Below, piece by piece: positions 8,405 to 17,029 of a stretch of 21,397 nt of DNA. This stretch comes from Irpex lacteus. Its lineage: Eukaryota; Basidiomycota; Agaricomycetes; Polyporales; Irpicaceae. The DNA lies in contig MQVO02000150.1 of the NCBI GenBank assembly GCA_001986395.2, positions 1 to 21,397 on the forward strand. Direction: 5' to 3'. The position numbers were made by a program, and so were the translations under genes. The notes below the pieces were generated by a model. It was not told the DNA's origin and did not search any database. It was given only the letters and a program-made list of their open reading frames with translations. Each line of letters begins with the position of its first letter. The first letter of the stretch is position 1.

Positions 8405-9559
8405 TCAGTAGATAGCTCTATTGTGGGACTTTTCTTTCTGGATTATCACAGTGGAGGTGCTTGGCTGCTCGTTTTCGTCAATAGCCATGCAATCAAAAAT
8501 TTCAGTTAATTCCTGACTGCTTGACTGAGTGACTAGTACCTTTGCGGTGTCTTCGGTAAGGTTTTCCTGAGCTTTTCGGCTGGATCGGCTGACTGGGCTG
8601 AGCGTAAAATTCCTGAGTTCTTGCTCGACTAATCCGGTCGGGAAGTCTAATGCTAATAACGTGGATTCTAGAACTTCTGCTTTGCGTTTCTGGTTGTTGT
8701 CAGCAGGATCTTCCGGTAAGCGTTCAGGAGGTTCGGTGGCTGTTGCAGGGTCTTCATCATCCTTGACCTCCTCAATCCGAGCATGCGTAGAGTCTTCTGA
8801 GTTCATGGACAGGTAAGCTTCGCTGATGCGAACCTTCTGAACCTTTGACTTCTGGCGTGAATAGAACTCGTCATACATATCGGGAGGTGGTCTTGCTTCT
8901 CCTGCAACTAGCATTTCCCATTGGCTGTTCAAGTCTTGATCCTTGAATACTAGGAAGGTTCCTTCTCTTCGCTCGTCTATCGTAATGAAATTTCCTCGTT
9001 GCCATGGTCGTCCGAGAAGCAGGTCAAATGGTGCATGTTCGCCGATATACATATTTGCAAAGGTTAGAACGTCTCCGCAGCGTAACGGGACTTCGGCTAG
9101 GAATCCTGACAGAGTTCCTTCACCGCCGTTGGCATCGTTCATGACTATTGAGCGGGTGACGTCGACTGGTTGCTTGATGCAGTTGAGCCAAGTCTTCTTG
9201 CTGCATATATTGAGCATGGATCCGGTATCGATGATGGTCTCTATCGGAATTCCGTTGCAGTGTAACGTGAGGCGAATGAGCTGGCTTCTGGTCTTGGGCA
9301 TGAAAGCGGCGACTGTGGTGGGTTCGTCATCCTGATACTCGGCAGCGGTGGCTAGCTTAGAGTCAGCTGGTGCTTTGGCTTGCTTGAGTCTCAGAACATC
9401 CTGCATACGTTGTGTCATCTCGCGAGATACTGCCATAAGTTCTCCGACTTGAAGGCTAACAGGGGCACTGAGCATCTTGTCGAGGACGGTGTTGGGGTTG
9501 CACCTTTGGGCGTAGGTTTGAACAATCAGACTACCATAACGTCTAACCAGTTTAATCAA
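8405..9559 (-). CDS. Retrotransposon aspartic protease (retropepsin-like) ORF
   Basis: A 384-codon open frame. Residues 24-60 (NTVLDKMLSAPVSLQVGEL, then MAVSREMTQRM) match the segment that precedes the protease in agaricomycete Ty3/gypsy polyproteins. Residues about 93-205 form a retropepsin-like fold: catalytic DTGS at 111-114 (9229-9218) after IETII, and the second signature FDLLLGRPWQRGNF at 179-191, followed by IDERREGTFLVFKD. This enzyme would cleave the polyprotein. Residues 230-384 are an acidic linker without known motif. There is no upstream ATG: the frame opens at TTG (9559) straight after an in-frame TGA, so the 5' part with capsid and knuckle is missing here. It ends at TGA 8407-8405, overlapping the next frame by 38 nt. 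Confidence 0.85.
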   Translation of the reverse strand: MIKLVRRYGSLIVQTYAQRCNPNTVLDKMLSAPVSLQVGELMAVSREMTQRMQDVLRLKQAKAPADSKLATAAEYQDDEPTTVAAFMPKTRSQLIRLTLHCNGIPIETIIDTGSMLNICSKKTWLNCIKQPVDVTRSIVMNDANGGEGTLSGFLAEVPLRCGDVLTFANMYIGEHAPFDLLLGRPWQRGNFITIDERREGTFLVFKDQDLNSQWEMLVAGEARPPPDMYDEFYSRQKSKVQKVRISEAYLSMNSEDSTHARIEEVKDDEDPATATEPPERLPEDPADNNQKRKAEVLESTLLALDFPTGLVEQELRNFTLSPVSRSSRKAQENLTEDTAKVLVTQSSSQELTEIFDCMAIDENEQPSTSTVIIQKEKSHNRAIY

Positions 9560-9575
9560 TCATTTGGTAGGTAGG

Positions 9576-9642
9576 AGCTGATTAATCAAAGTGCCGGCTG
9601 GGCAGGCAGGCAGCTGCATGGTTGATTAATCATACATCAGCT
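9576..9642. repeat. Imperfect inverted repeat (hairpin) next to the retroelement 5' side
   Basis: AGCTGATTAATCAA (9576-9589) is matched in reverse complement by TTGATTAATCA (9622-9632) plus TCAGCT (9637-9642), with four unpaired bases in the right arm and a loop of about 32 bases. Each arm holds the palindrome TGATTAATCA. It lies 17 bases outside the point where the protease frame opens. Confidence 0.6.
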
Positions 9643-9835
9643 AGGACATGGCTGAGTTCGAATTCGAGCAGGGAGGGCGGGCAGCATGTTGCGAGCGCAA
9701 TAAACATAGCCCAGTTAGGCAGGGGATCACGGTAGTGGACGCGCGGGGCGCTGGCACGCTTGGTAGGGGCGGGGGGAAACCTTATTGGAGGGCCACGTGG
9801 TCGGGTCGGCTTTGGGCTGCCCTATTGGGTGCAGG

Positions 9836-9927
9836 GCGCCCTGGGCTGCGCTTCAGGGGGCGGGGCGCCTTTGGGGTGCGCTTCAGGGGGCGGGGCGCCT
9901 TTGGGGTGCGCTTCAGGGGGCGGGGCC
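9836..9927. repeat. GC-rich 30-bp minisatellite
   Basis: Two full, near-identical 30-bp units begin at 9851 and 9881 with CTTCAGGGGGCGGGGCGCCT, and a third partial unit begins at 9911; a degenerate part-unit precedes them. The surrounding 9650-9960 is strongly G-rich on the plus strand. An open plus-strand frame through it (9648-9977) only reflects the repeat (RFRGRGAFGV) and is not taken as a gene. Confidence 0.85.
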
Positions 9928-10049
9928 AGGTTGGTATCGGGTCAGCGGGGGCTTGGGTACGGTATACCTTACCTTAGGAACGGTGACAATAGGTTGTGGG
10001 ACATCGAGTCATGCTTAAAGTACATACGCGGCTGGTACTGACCGAGGGG

Positions 10050-10455
10050 TGCTGGGCACGGTGGCGTCGGCATGGGTTGCCCAATAGGGCACGGCGCGGG
10101 CCCTCTGCTGGGTCGGCGGGGGCTGGGAAACGGCGCAGCATATCTTTATAGTCATTAACATATGATGTACAACATCGGGGGTATCTAAAATGCCTGCACG
10201 ACAGATATCGACCGGGAGGTGCATTGTCGTATACGCGGGCGGCTGTTTGCGTCGGGCAGGGGCGGGTTGCCCAATCGGGCACGGTGCGGGCCTTCTGCTG
10301 GGTCGGTGCGGGCTGGGAAACGGCGCAGCATATGTTTATAGTCATTAAAATATGATGTACAACATCGGGGGGTACCTAGAATGTCTGCACGACAGATATC
10401 GACCGGGAGGCGCATTGTCGTATACGCGGGCGGCTATTTGCGTCGGGGCAGGGGC
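10050..10455. repeat. 190-bp tandem repeat, about two copies
   Basis: GGGTTGCCCAAT occurs at 10074 and 10264, and TATGATGTACAACATCGGGG at 10161 and 10351, both 190 bases apart. The intervening blocks (CTGCTGGGTCGG, GGGAAACGGCGCAGCATAT, ACGACAGATATCGACCGGGA, GTCGTATACGCGGGCGGCT) are nearly identical. A more diverged partial copy precedes 10074 and the last copy breaks off near 10455. Overlapping minus-strand open frames here repeat the same peptide and are judged non-coding. Confidence 0.88.
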
Positions 10456-10784
10456 GGGCTGTTGGCATTCAGTCTGCGGACACACATTGACAGCATCGCA
10501 TACTTCCATTTGGGTGCTAATCCTCATTGTATATTGTCCATGAGCCCTATCATAATTTTATACACTGACGGATACTACAGAATGGTGGGCGACATATTGA
10601 ATAAAACATATCAACGATGAGCGGGGCAGATATCATGTCACGAGAGTCCAAGACACCAAGAATATACCAAAAGGGGACAAGAACAACGAAGCGAGAGCTA
10701 GAGACATCAAGATATAGCAAGAATACGTTATGAAAGGCAATTGTTCTTCATAGGATAGCACCCCTGGGAAAGCTTGCGTATATA
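10456..10784. other. Intergenic stretch without a gene
   Basis: Between the 190-bp repeat and the stop codon of the minus-strand gene at 10785 I see no convincing coding sequence, RNA gene or repeat. It includes the 3' flank of that gene; no clear AATAAA was found on the minus strand close to its stop. Confidence 0.6.
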
Positions 10785-13505
10785 TCAGTGGCGGCGACGG
10801 CGACGCTTACGAGCGGACGAAGCAGAGGAGGCACCCATTGGCGGGGCGTTTTGATCGTTGTCAGCATCCGTGCGTCGCTTTTTTCTATTTTACCCTACAA
10901 TCAGTACTGGTATATGATCTGGTAAAGGTGTACGTACGTTGATCCGGAAGTGACCTGCTCCTCACTTATGTCTTCAGTATCGGTATTGACGTCCGTAGCA
11001 GGTTGTTTCTGGCTAATACGTGTGAATGAGTAGGCAGTACAACAATACGAGTAATATGGTCGCGTACCTTCGCGCGAGAGCGAGCAAACATTCGTTCAAC
11101 GCCCAATCAACGTCGCCAAGAGCATACGTGAGTACTTCTATGTCAGCGGTGACATACAAAGCACGAATACACTCCAGCACCAGGAGGAAGCCACACTTCC
11201 CAGGCCTGAAGAGCTCGTCCCAAGTGCCACTGCCGTCGACGACGAGCCGACCGTCCTCTCGGGCTCTCCATTCCGGATTGATTTTGTCCCACCAGGCAAG
11301 GAAGTCCTTGGTGAATCCGTCGTTCCGCTCAGGAGTGACAACTATATTGCCACTCCGAGCGTTCTGTATCCATAGAGAAACCTCGCGAGGACGGCCAGGT
11401 ACAGGGAACCCCTTCTGCGGAACTTGATAGCCTTGAGCCTCCTCGAGGAGGATCCAGTTGCGGATGACACGATTCCATGTCACTTGCAAGGCTTCTGCCA
11501 TGGGTGACTCGTTCAGCCGGTCGCGATGCTCCTCGATCCATTCAGGTATATCGGTGGGTGGTCGCGAGGTAGGGTGGGCGTTGTCAGCACGACTGGAAGA
11601 TAGAGTCACTGGTGCAGAGTCAGTGGATGGAGAGGTAGAGACGTCGGGTACACCGTCGGGCAGTGCGTTGACATCTTCCTGTGCAGACACAGGCTCGCTG
11701 CCGGACGAGGGCACAGGAGAAGGCGAGCGTGAAGGTTGGCTCGAGGAGGCGTCCTTTGCACGTGGTACCGGCTTCGGCTTCGGCTTCGGCCGTGGTCTGG
11801 GCGGCAGTGCACCATCTAGCGCCTTCATCGTCGCATCCGAGTTCGCCCACTCGAACTCCATCTCAGACAGCGCATTCAGCCTTGCGATCTCTTTCTTCCT
11901 TTCGCCATCCGGCAATGCATTCACAATGCGCAGGAGAGAAGAGTTGGCAGTGGCGCGTAGAGGTATCGTGATTGGTGGTGAGACCTTCGCCGCCGTTGCT
12001 GTGACTTTGGTGCTTCCACCCGCTGTCGGGGTAACCTGGGTACTGCCACCCGCCGTCTTTTCGCTCGCAGCCGCAGCAGTCCCTTGCATAGACTGCAATG
12101 TTGAGCGTGTGCTCCTGCTACTCGTGGTGGAGGTGGATGCCTGTGGCACTGGTGCGTCCTTCTCCTTATCGAGGTTTGTAAATTCTAAATTTGTTGGTAA
12201 ATCTGACGCAGGCAAGTTCTCGCTGCGAGCTCCTAAAGCAATCGAATTTAGAAAATAAATGTGTATTAAAGGTACTGTCACATACCATTGGTCGCACTGA
12301 GGAACTTGCAGAAGTGTGTCAGCACGTTTGTGCGAAAGCCCTCGCGATCGAACCCGAAGAAATCTCGGGGAACCACCTCGGAGGTGGTTCCGTGGTGCAC
12401 AACCGACACGACATATTTATCGGTGGACGACTTCGGCGGGGCACCTCCGAGTAGTGTAAGATGGCTCAGGCCCGTGGCTTCGCTGATCAACTCGAGTAGA
12501 GGGGTGACGACTTCGGCCAGTTGTTGACGAGCGCTGTGAAAGTGGTAAGTATGGTTGCGTTATATACTGCCGGCGTACATACTTAGCTTGCTTCGCAGGA
12601 TCATTCTTGGGTGCTTTGACCAAGCCGTCGTGTTTGGCCTTCGCTTCGTCGTACTCGGTGTCGATCTCTTTCTGCAGCTTCTCCTTTTCTTCCTCACTCG
12701 CTTCCGCCCACATCCGCCTCGCAATCCCGGTGCGAATACCCAGCGGATGCTTACCAGCGTTCTCAGGTAGTCCTTTCTCTACCTCGAACAACTCAGCTAT
12801 CTCGGCGGCGCACTGACTCTGGATCTTCTGCCAGCCTGCCAGGCGCTTCGGTGGCCCGTCGTGCGGCGTTGCCAAGCCCTTCAGCGCCACCCTCCAATTG
12901 TCCGCCAGCCCACTGTCCTTGGACTTACGCCGATACCAACTCTTTATATCCTGCTGGTATGTTAGCTGGTATTCAGCTGCAACGATATGACTCACTTACG
13001 TCGTTTAACTCTTCAATAACTGCTTCATCCGTATCGGGGCAGATTTCGAAGGTCGCACGAGCATCGTCGATGGTGAATCGCTCCCAGAATTGGCCCTGAA
13101 CGCTGTTCCAGAACCTAGCCAGTGCTTTGTTGCGTTCACCGTTCTCCTTGGTAGGTAGGGTATTATAATCACCCACAAACCCCATGAGAAAGTCTAGGAT
13201 TTCGCCGTGAAAGCGCCCGGGATGTCCGGCCTTCCCTCCCTTAGCATCCTCGCGTTCCTTCTTTGTTCGAGCCCGTCGTTTGGCGACCTTTTGCTTGGCG
13301 ACTGGTGGCTTGTCAGGTTTGTTCACGGCTGCTGCTTTGGTAGCTTCCGGAGCCAACTGGACAGGCGGAGGCACTGCGCATAGCGTTAATCTCCGCACGG
13401 ACATAGGCTAGCAAAAGCCTATCACTAACCTTGTCCCGTGGATGATATTTTATCTCCATCCTCACGTTCCACAGACCCTGGACGAGACACTGCCGCTTGA
13501 CTCAT
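10785..13505 (-). CDS. Uncharacterised agaricomycete-expanded protein, seven exons, 801 aa
   Basis: Exons on the minus strand: 13505-13430, 13373-13000, 12950-12583, 12533-12286, 12232-11068, 11012-10938, 10884-10785. All six introns (56, 49, 49, 53, 55 and 53 nt) are GT-AG and the phases join with no stop, giving 801 residues. The start, ACAATGAGTCAAGC, has a good context. Visible parts: a basic N-terminus (KQKVAKRRARTKKERED); a helical, charged middle; a KNDPAKQANARQQLAE segment followed by ATGLSHLTLLGGAPPK and FDREGFRTNVLTHFCKFL; a low-complexity Ser/Pro/Lys region; a C-terminal module with IPEWIEEH, EVSLWIQNARSG, FLAWWDKINPEWR, GKCGFLLVLECIRALY and DVDWALNECL; and a basic tail ARKRRRRRH that could be a nuclear signal. 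I recognise the pattern as a widespread unnamed mushroom family; its function is unknown to me. It is divergent from the neighbour at 13749. Confidence 0.85.
12369..12391. repeat. Perfect 11-bp inverted repeat inside exon 4
   Basis: GGAACCACCTC and GAGGTGGTTCC flank a single central base. It lies within coding sequence of the 801-residue gene, where the minus strand reads HGTTSEVVP. It may be a coincidence of codon choice. Confidence 0.7.
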
Positions 13506-13710
13506 TGTGCTGCAGCTGAGCGCACAGGCCGATAGTACTTGTGCGACGCGAGTACAAAGGCAACAGGTAGGGGTTCTCAATCTGCCGCTGAACTCTATTC
13601 CTATAGTTGTTTCCTTTCCGGTTCGAACATCATGATCCAGCCCTCTACGCATGCGAATTATCCATAATGGGCAGGCATGCAGTTATTCTGATAAGGTTTA
13701 CATCCTTCCG

Positions 13711-13718
13711 ATATATAT
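13711..13718 (+). promoter_or_regulatory. TATA-like element upstream of the plus-strand gene
   Basis: ATATATAT (13711-13718) lies about 30 bases before the ATG at 13749 in the 243-bp space between two divergent start codons. It is the only TATA-like run there. Its close distance to the ATG would imply a very short leader, so the assignment is weak. Confidence 0.3.
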
Positions 13719-13748
13719 CTTGGTCGGCGCCCTTTCTTGCATTCGTGC

Positions 13749-15198
13749 ATGAACCCCAAACCACCTGTTCGCTCGTCGCCACTTGCCCGTTTCCCACCGA
13801 TGACCGCCACCAACGCCAACGCTGCCAAAACTCGCCCTCCCACTCCTTGCGACAGCGGGGAGTCTGACTATGAAGGTGATGCAGAGTTCATTCAAGCTAT
13901 CCGGTATGTTGTTTTTTACCTACGTGATCTACGCTAATCATATCTGCAGCGATGTTGACAGTGGCAGAGCCCAGCTCACCAAGAGACCTCAGCCTCCCGC
14001 TCCCGCTCCAGCCCCCGCTCCAGCTCCCCGCTCCCGCTCCCACTCCCACTGCCCAGCGTGCTCAGACTGAGAATGTCTCCACCGAGATCATACTCACCGA
14101 GTCTATGGCGTGCCCGCCCAAGAGGACAACGGCACAGCGATTCTGGGTAACGACTAATGGTGCGCGCGCCGGCGTGTTTGACAGCAGGCAAGTCGTGTCA
14201 TTCATTACGCAGCATATAGATTTTAACACTCCCCGCAGCTACCATCTGCAGCGCGAATGTAACGGCGTCCCTGGCTCGACATCGTACGCCGCCAAAGACT
14301 ATACCGACGCATGGACAGTCTGGTATGCTGCCCATGTGGAGGGCGACGTCCCCTGGGACAAACAAATCTCCCCTCACAGCATCTTCCCTCGAATTGTGCG
14401 GGAGGTGGACATACCCGCATACCTCGCATATGTCAGTTCGCTGGACGATGACAACGTTGCCATGGCAGTCCCCGCTGCTGACCAGCAGACCGCCGAGAAC
14501 ATCGTCAAGCATGTTCACCGCAAGCAGGCTAGGCCCCGCCCCCCCACTGTCGAGAAGACTGGCAGCACAAGCACCGACAACGCTCGTGCTAGGTCTCGCA
14601 ACGGAACTGCCACTAGCGGCCCCAGTGGTCCCACGGTCAAAAGCGCGGCACCTCCCGTGACCACTCGATTCGAGGCAGTTGCAACTAATAGCGGCGGTTT
14701 TACCGAGACCGTCACACACGGCGTCGCAGAAGCAGCTCAGCCCGCGTCTGACAACCTTGTTGCGGCAGGTCGCTCTACTCATATCCCTCGTGCCACGCCA
14801 CAGAAGCATGCATCCACCGAGACTCTCGGCTCCCTGTCCGATGCCTCTGATGTGGTCAGTGATATCGGTAAGCCAGCTATCCATATGGGGCCGCATGTAC
14901 TGATGTGTGCATTAGATGACGCCATCCCAACGCCGCCTCCCAGCTCTCAGCCTGGTCCAGACCTGCTCGACGACGGCCCACGATGGGTCGTGCTCGCGGG
15001 TGATGAGATCGGCATATTCCCCAATATGTAAGTGGCCCTCTTCACCAATGTAATGACGCAAGAGAACTCAATATTTGCAGGGAGGATGCCAACAACGCCG
15101 CTGGCCCTCGCGGCCGTGTCATGGTCTACCCCAACATGGCCATCGCTTCGCGCGTCTTGCTCGCTGCCATGGCCTCTGGTCGCATCCAATATGAGTAA
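13749..15198 (+). CDS. Hypothetical fungal protein with RNase H1-N/viroplasmin-like modules; one apparent frame slip
   Basis: Proposed exons: 13749-13903, 13950-14867, 14916-15027, 15081-15198. The introns (46, 48 and 53 nt) are GT-AG; the first has a CTAAT branch-like motif and the second TACTGAT. After the first intron the natural frame reads DVDSGRAQLTKRPQPPAPAP and hits a stop at 14068. The downstream frame becomes continuous if the four-C run at 14026-14029 in the Pro-Ala repeat had three, giving about 433 residues. Use of a later acceptor (exon from 13975) would also restore the frame. RFWVTTNGARAGVFDS and, at the C-terminus, WVVLAGDEIGIFPNMEDA resemble the RNase H1 N-terminal/viroplasmin pattern (V..G...GIF), a fold that can bind RNA-DNA hybrids in other proteins. 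The middle is Ser/Thr/Ala-rich. Function is inferred only weakly. Intron 2 has length divisible by three and is open, so its retention would keep the frame. Confidence 0.62.
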
Positions 15199-15423
15199 TT
15201 GCTTCGTCTCTGTGCTCGTATACCCCGTCATGGACAACTTCTTGATATCCGTTTTTTGTGTCGCGATTATGTTGTGATGTGCCCAGTTTGTGCCCTGCTC
15301 GTGTGCGTCGTCTTATGTCCTGTCTGCCGTGCTTTCTCTTGTATCCCGCTCGCTGTCGTAGTCTATCGTATACGTAGAAACCCGCCTCCACTCCTCTGAC
15401 CTTCTTGTTGCTACGGACATTTA

Positions 15424-15429
15424 AATAAA
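15424..15429 (+). terminator. Possible polyadenylation signal
   Basis: AATAAA in the context TTTAAATAAATC lies 226 bases after the stop of the plus-strand gene at 15198. The hexamer is canonical, but fungal genes often lack a strict one, so its use is uncertain. Confidence 0.35.
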
Positions 15430-15828
15430 TCTCCCCGCTTGATGGGCATCGTATATACTCAGACTGTGTGCCTTTCATGTTGTATGTTAGTCGGCGCTGC
15501 TATAAGTCGCCATTGCAATATCACCACTCTCTGCTCCTTATTAGCTGGGTGAACGTACGAAAAGAATACAAACGCTGCTCGATTGTCAGTTAATGTTCAT
15601 ACGGGTATATTGGTCCAACTGCCGTGAATATGACGGCGTATGTTGTTACAAGCAGAACAAACAAAACGAAGTCTATTAACATCATTCAGCATCATGTATG
15701 AGACCGTAAGACCCTCAGTAGCAGTTAATACACAACCTGTCATGTAGTACAGTCGTTGTAATGATGCTATTTATGCGCACACTATATGTTACCGGTCATA
15801 TGTTTCATACACATCGACCGTATATCCC

Positions 15829-16170
15829 TTCAGTTGGCTCTTGTTAAGAGTGGAGTTCGAGGTTATAAGAGCCACAAACGTCCATGATAGATGTATCCGT
15901 CCGAGTACAATAGTCATGGGTGAGCGATACTGCACACCGGGTGAACACACCGACTTGCATACACTTCACTAAGCTCTCACTGACTTTGCGCTGTGAACGT
16001 GTATGTTTCTTCAGCTAGCTGTTATGATGAGCAGACTTGGACGTCACAAGAGCTATAAATACTAATGACACGATGTATCTGTCTTAATAGAATAGTCATC
16101 GGAGAGCCAATGTACACCTAGTGAACATGTTACATCCTAAGCTCTCATTCGACTTCGTGCTGTGCACTAC
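15829..16170. repeat. Diverged tandem duplication with about 181-bp period
   Basis: Two copies start with TTCAG at 15829 and 16010. Matching blocks in order: AAGAGCCACAAA with AAGAGCTATAAA, GATGTATCCGTC with GATGTATCTGTC, AATAGTCATGGG (15909) with AATAGTCATCGG (16091), CCGGGTGAACA with CTAGTGAACA, and AAGCTCTCACTGACTTTGCG with AAGCTCTCATTCGACTTCGT. The second copy lacks about 12 bases before the last block. No coding potential is apparent. Confidence 0.7.
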
Positions 16171-17029
16171 CTGTACTATCGAAACAGCGGTCCACTTTTT
16201 CGTCACAGATTCTCTGGGAAATACCTGGAATGAACGACTATATATGTTAAACCTACGGACACGCTGTACAAACACACCAATCAAAGAAGTCATGCTCGTA
16301 CAGTCAAAACAACATACGATATTTTACCGACATAACACTTTTTCTTTTGCAAACACTTATTAGACACCTCGAATAGATCAAGAATAGACTCGCAACTTAA
16401 ATACAAAGCTTCGTTTCACACTAGTATAAGAACACGTCCAGATATTAACATGCCAACATATACCGACATAGTCCATTTATAGGAAAACTCACAGACGCCT
16501 GACAAGATGCAAAGGGTTTTACGCTGTTTCACACTCTCGTTGGAACGTTTGTGTTCCAAACGTGTTGTTTGGAGTGTGGTTGGATACAGAGATGATATTG
16601 AAGCTAGCTACACTAGCTATGAGCAGCGCGTTAGCACAGAACCTGCATAACCGTAGTTGGAGGATCACAGAGCCTCATCAGCCTCCATGCATCATGGAAT
16701 TAGATGTTGTGAAGTTAGTCATACCTATGAATATATTGTTCGTGGAGTATATGGAGTGTAACAACGGTGGGAGGCTCGATTCCTCGGACATCGTAGTACC
16801 TCTGTGTAGTCATCCTAAGTAGTTGTCCTGATGAGTCAGTGATTTATCTTATAAATAAATAGTGCAGCCGCACCTTTGTATCATGCATGGAACCCTTCCT
16901 GTGTGCGTGAAGCCACGCAAGCCGGAATTGATGGTGAGTATAATTGTGACGCCGAGGAGGTGAGTGCATACGAAAAGAGAAGGTGGTTCTGGCGCCTCAC
17001 AGATTTGTGATCCCACGCTCTGAGAAAAA

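Larger units (their letters stand above)
15199..17029. other. Intergenic region without a supported gene
   Basis: About 1.8 kb between the stop at 15198 and the KDZ transposase gene. It is AT-richer than its neighbours, has only short open frames (the longest is 86 codons at 16562-16822, with no recognisable motif), and includes one diverged tandem duplication at 15829-16170. No RNA gene was supported. Confidence 0.6.

Noticed and set aside
9648..9977. 109-codon plus-strand open frame
   Set aside because: Created by the GC-rich 30-bp minisatellite (RFRGRGAFGV repeats); no motif or intron pattern.
9974..10415. Overlapping minus-strand open frames of 69-123 codons
   Set aside because: They translate the 190-bp tandem repeat and repeat the same low-complexity peptide in several frames; no independent coding evidence.
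11458..12258. 266-codon plus-strand open frame
   Set aside because: Antisense shadow of exon 5 of the 801-residue gene; Ser/Gly/Ala-rich translation without motif, while the minus strand splices cleanly.
14198..14896. 232-codon minus-strand open frame
   Set aside because: Antisense to exon 2 of the plus-strand gene, which has good splice sites and recognisable motifs.
16773..16783. GGCTCGATTCC resembling a tRNA B box (possible SINE or tRNA)
   Set aside because: No cloverleaf, acceptor stem or convincing A box upstream at the right distance.
16562..16822. 86-codon plus-strand open frame
   Set aside because: No recognisable motif, AT-rich intergenic context, and length within chance expectation.
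16828..16860. CTGATGAG resembling the hammerhead ribozyme core
   Set aside because: No GAAA box after a stem II and no complementary flanks for stems I and III nearby; the octamer alone is expected by chance.
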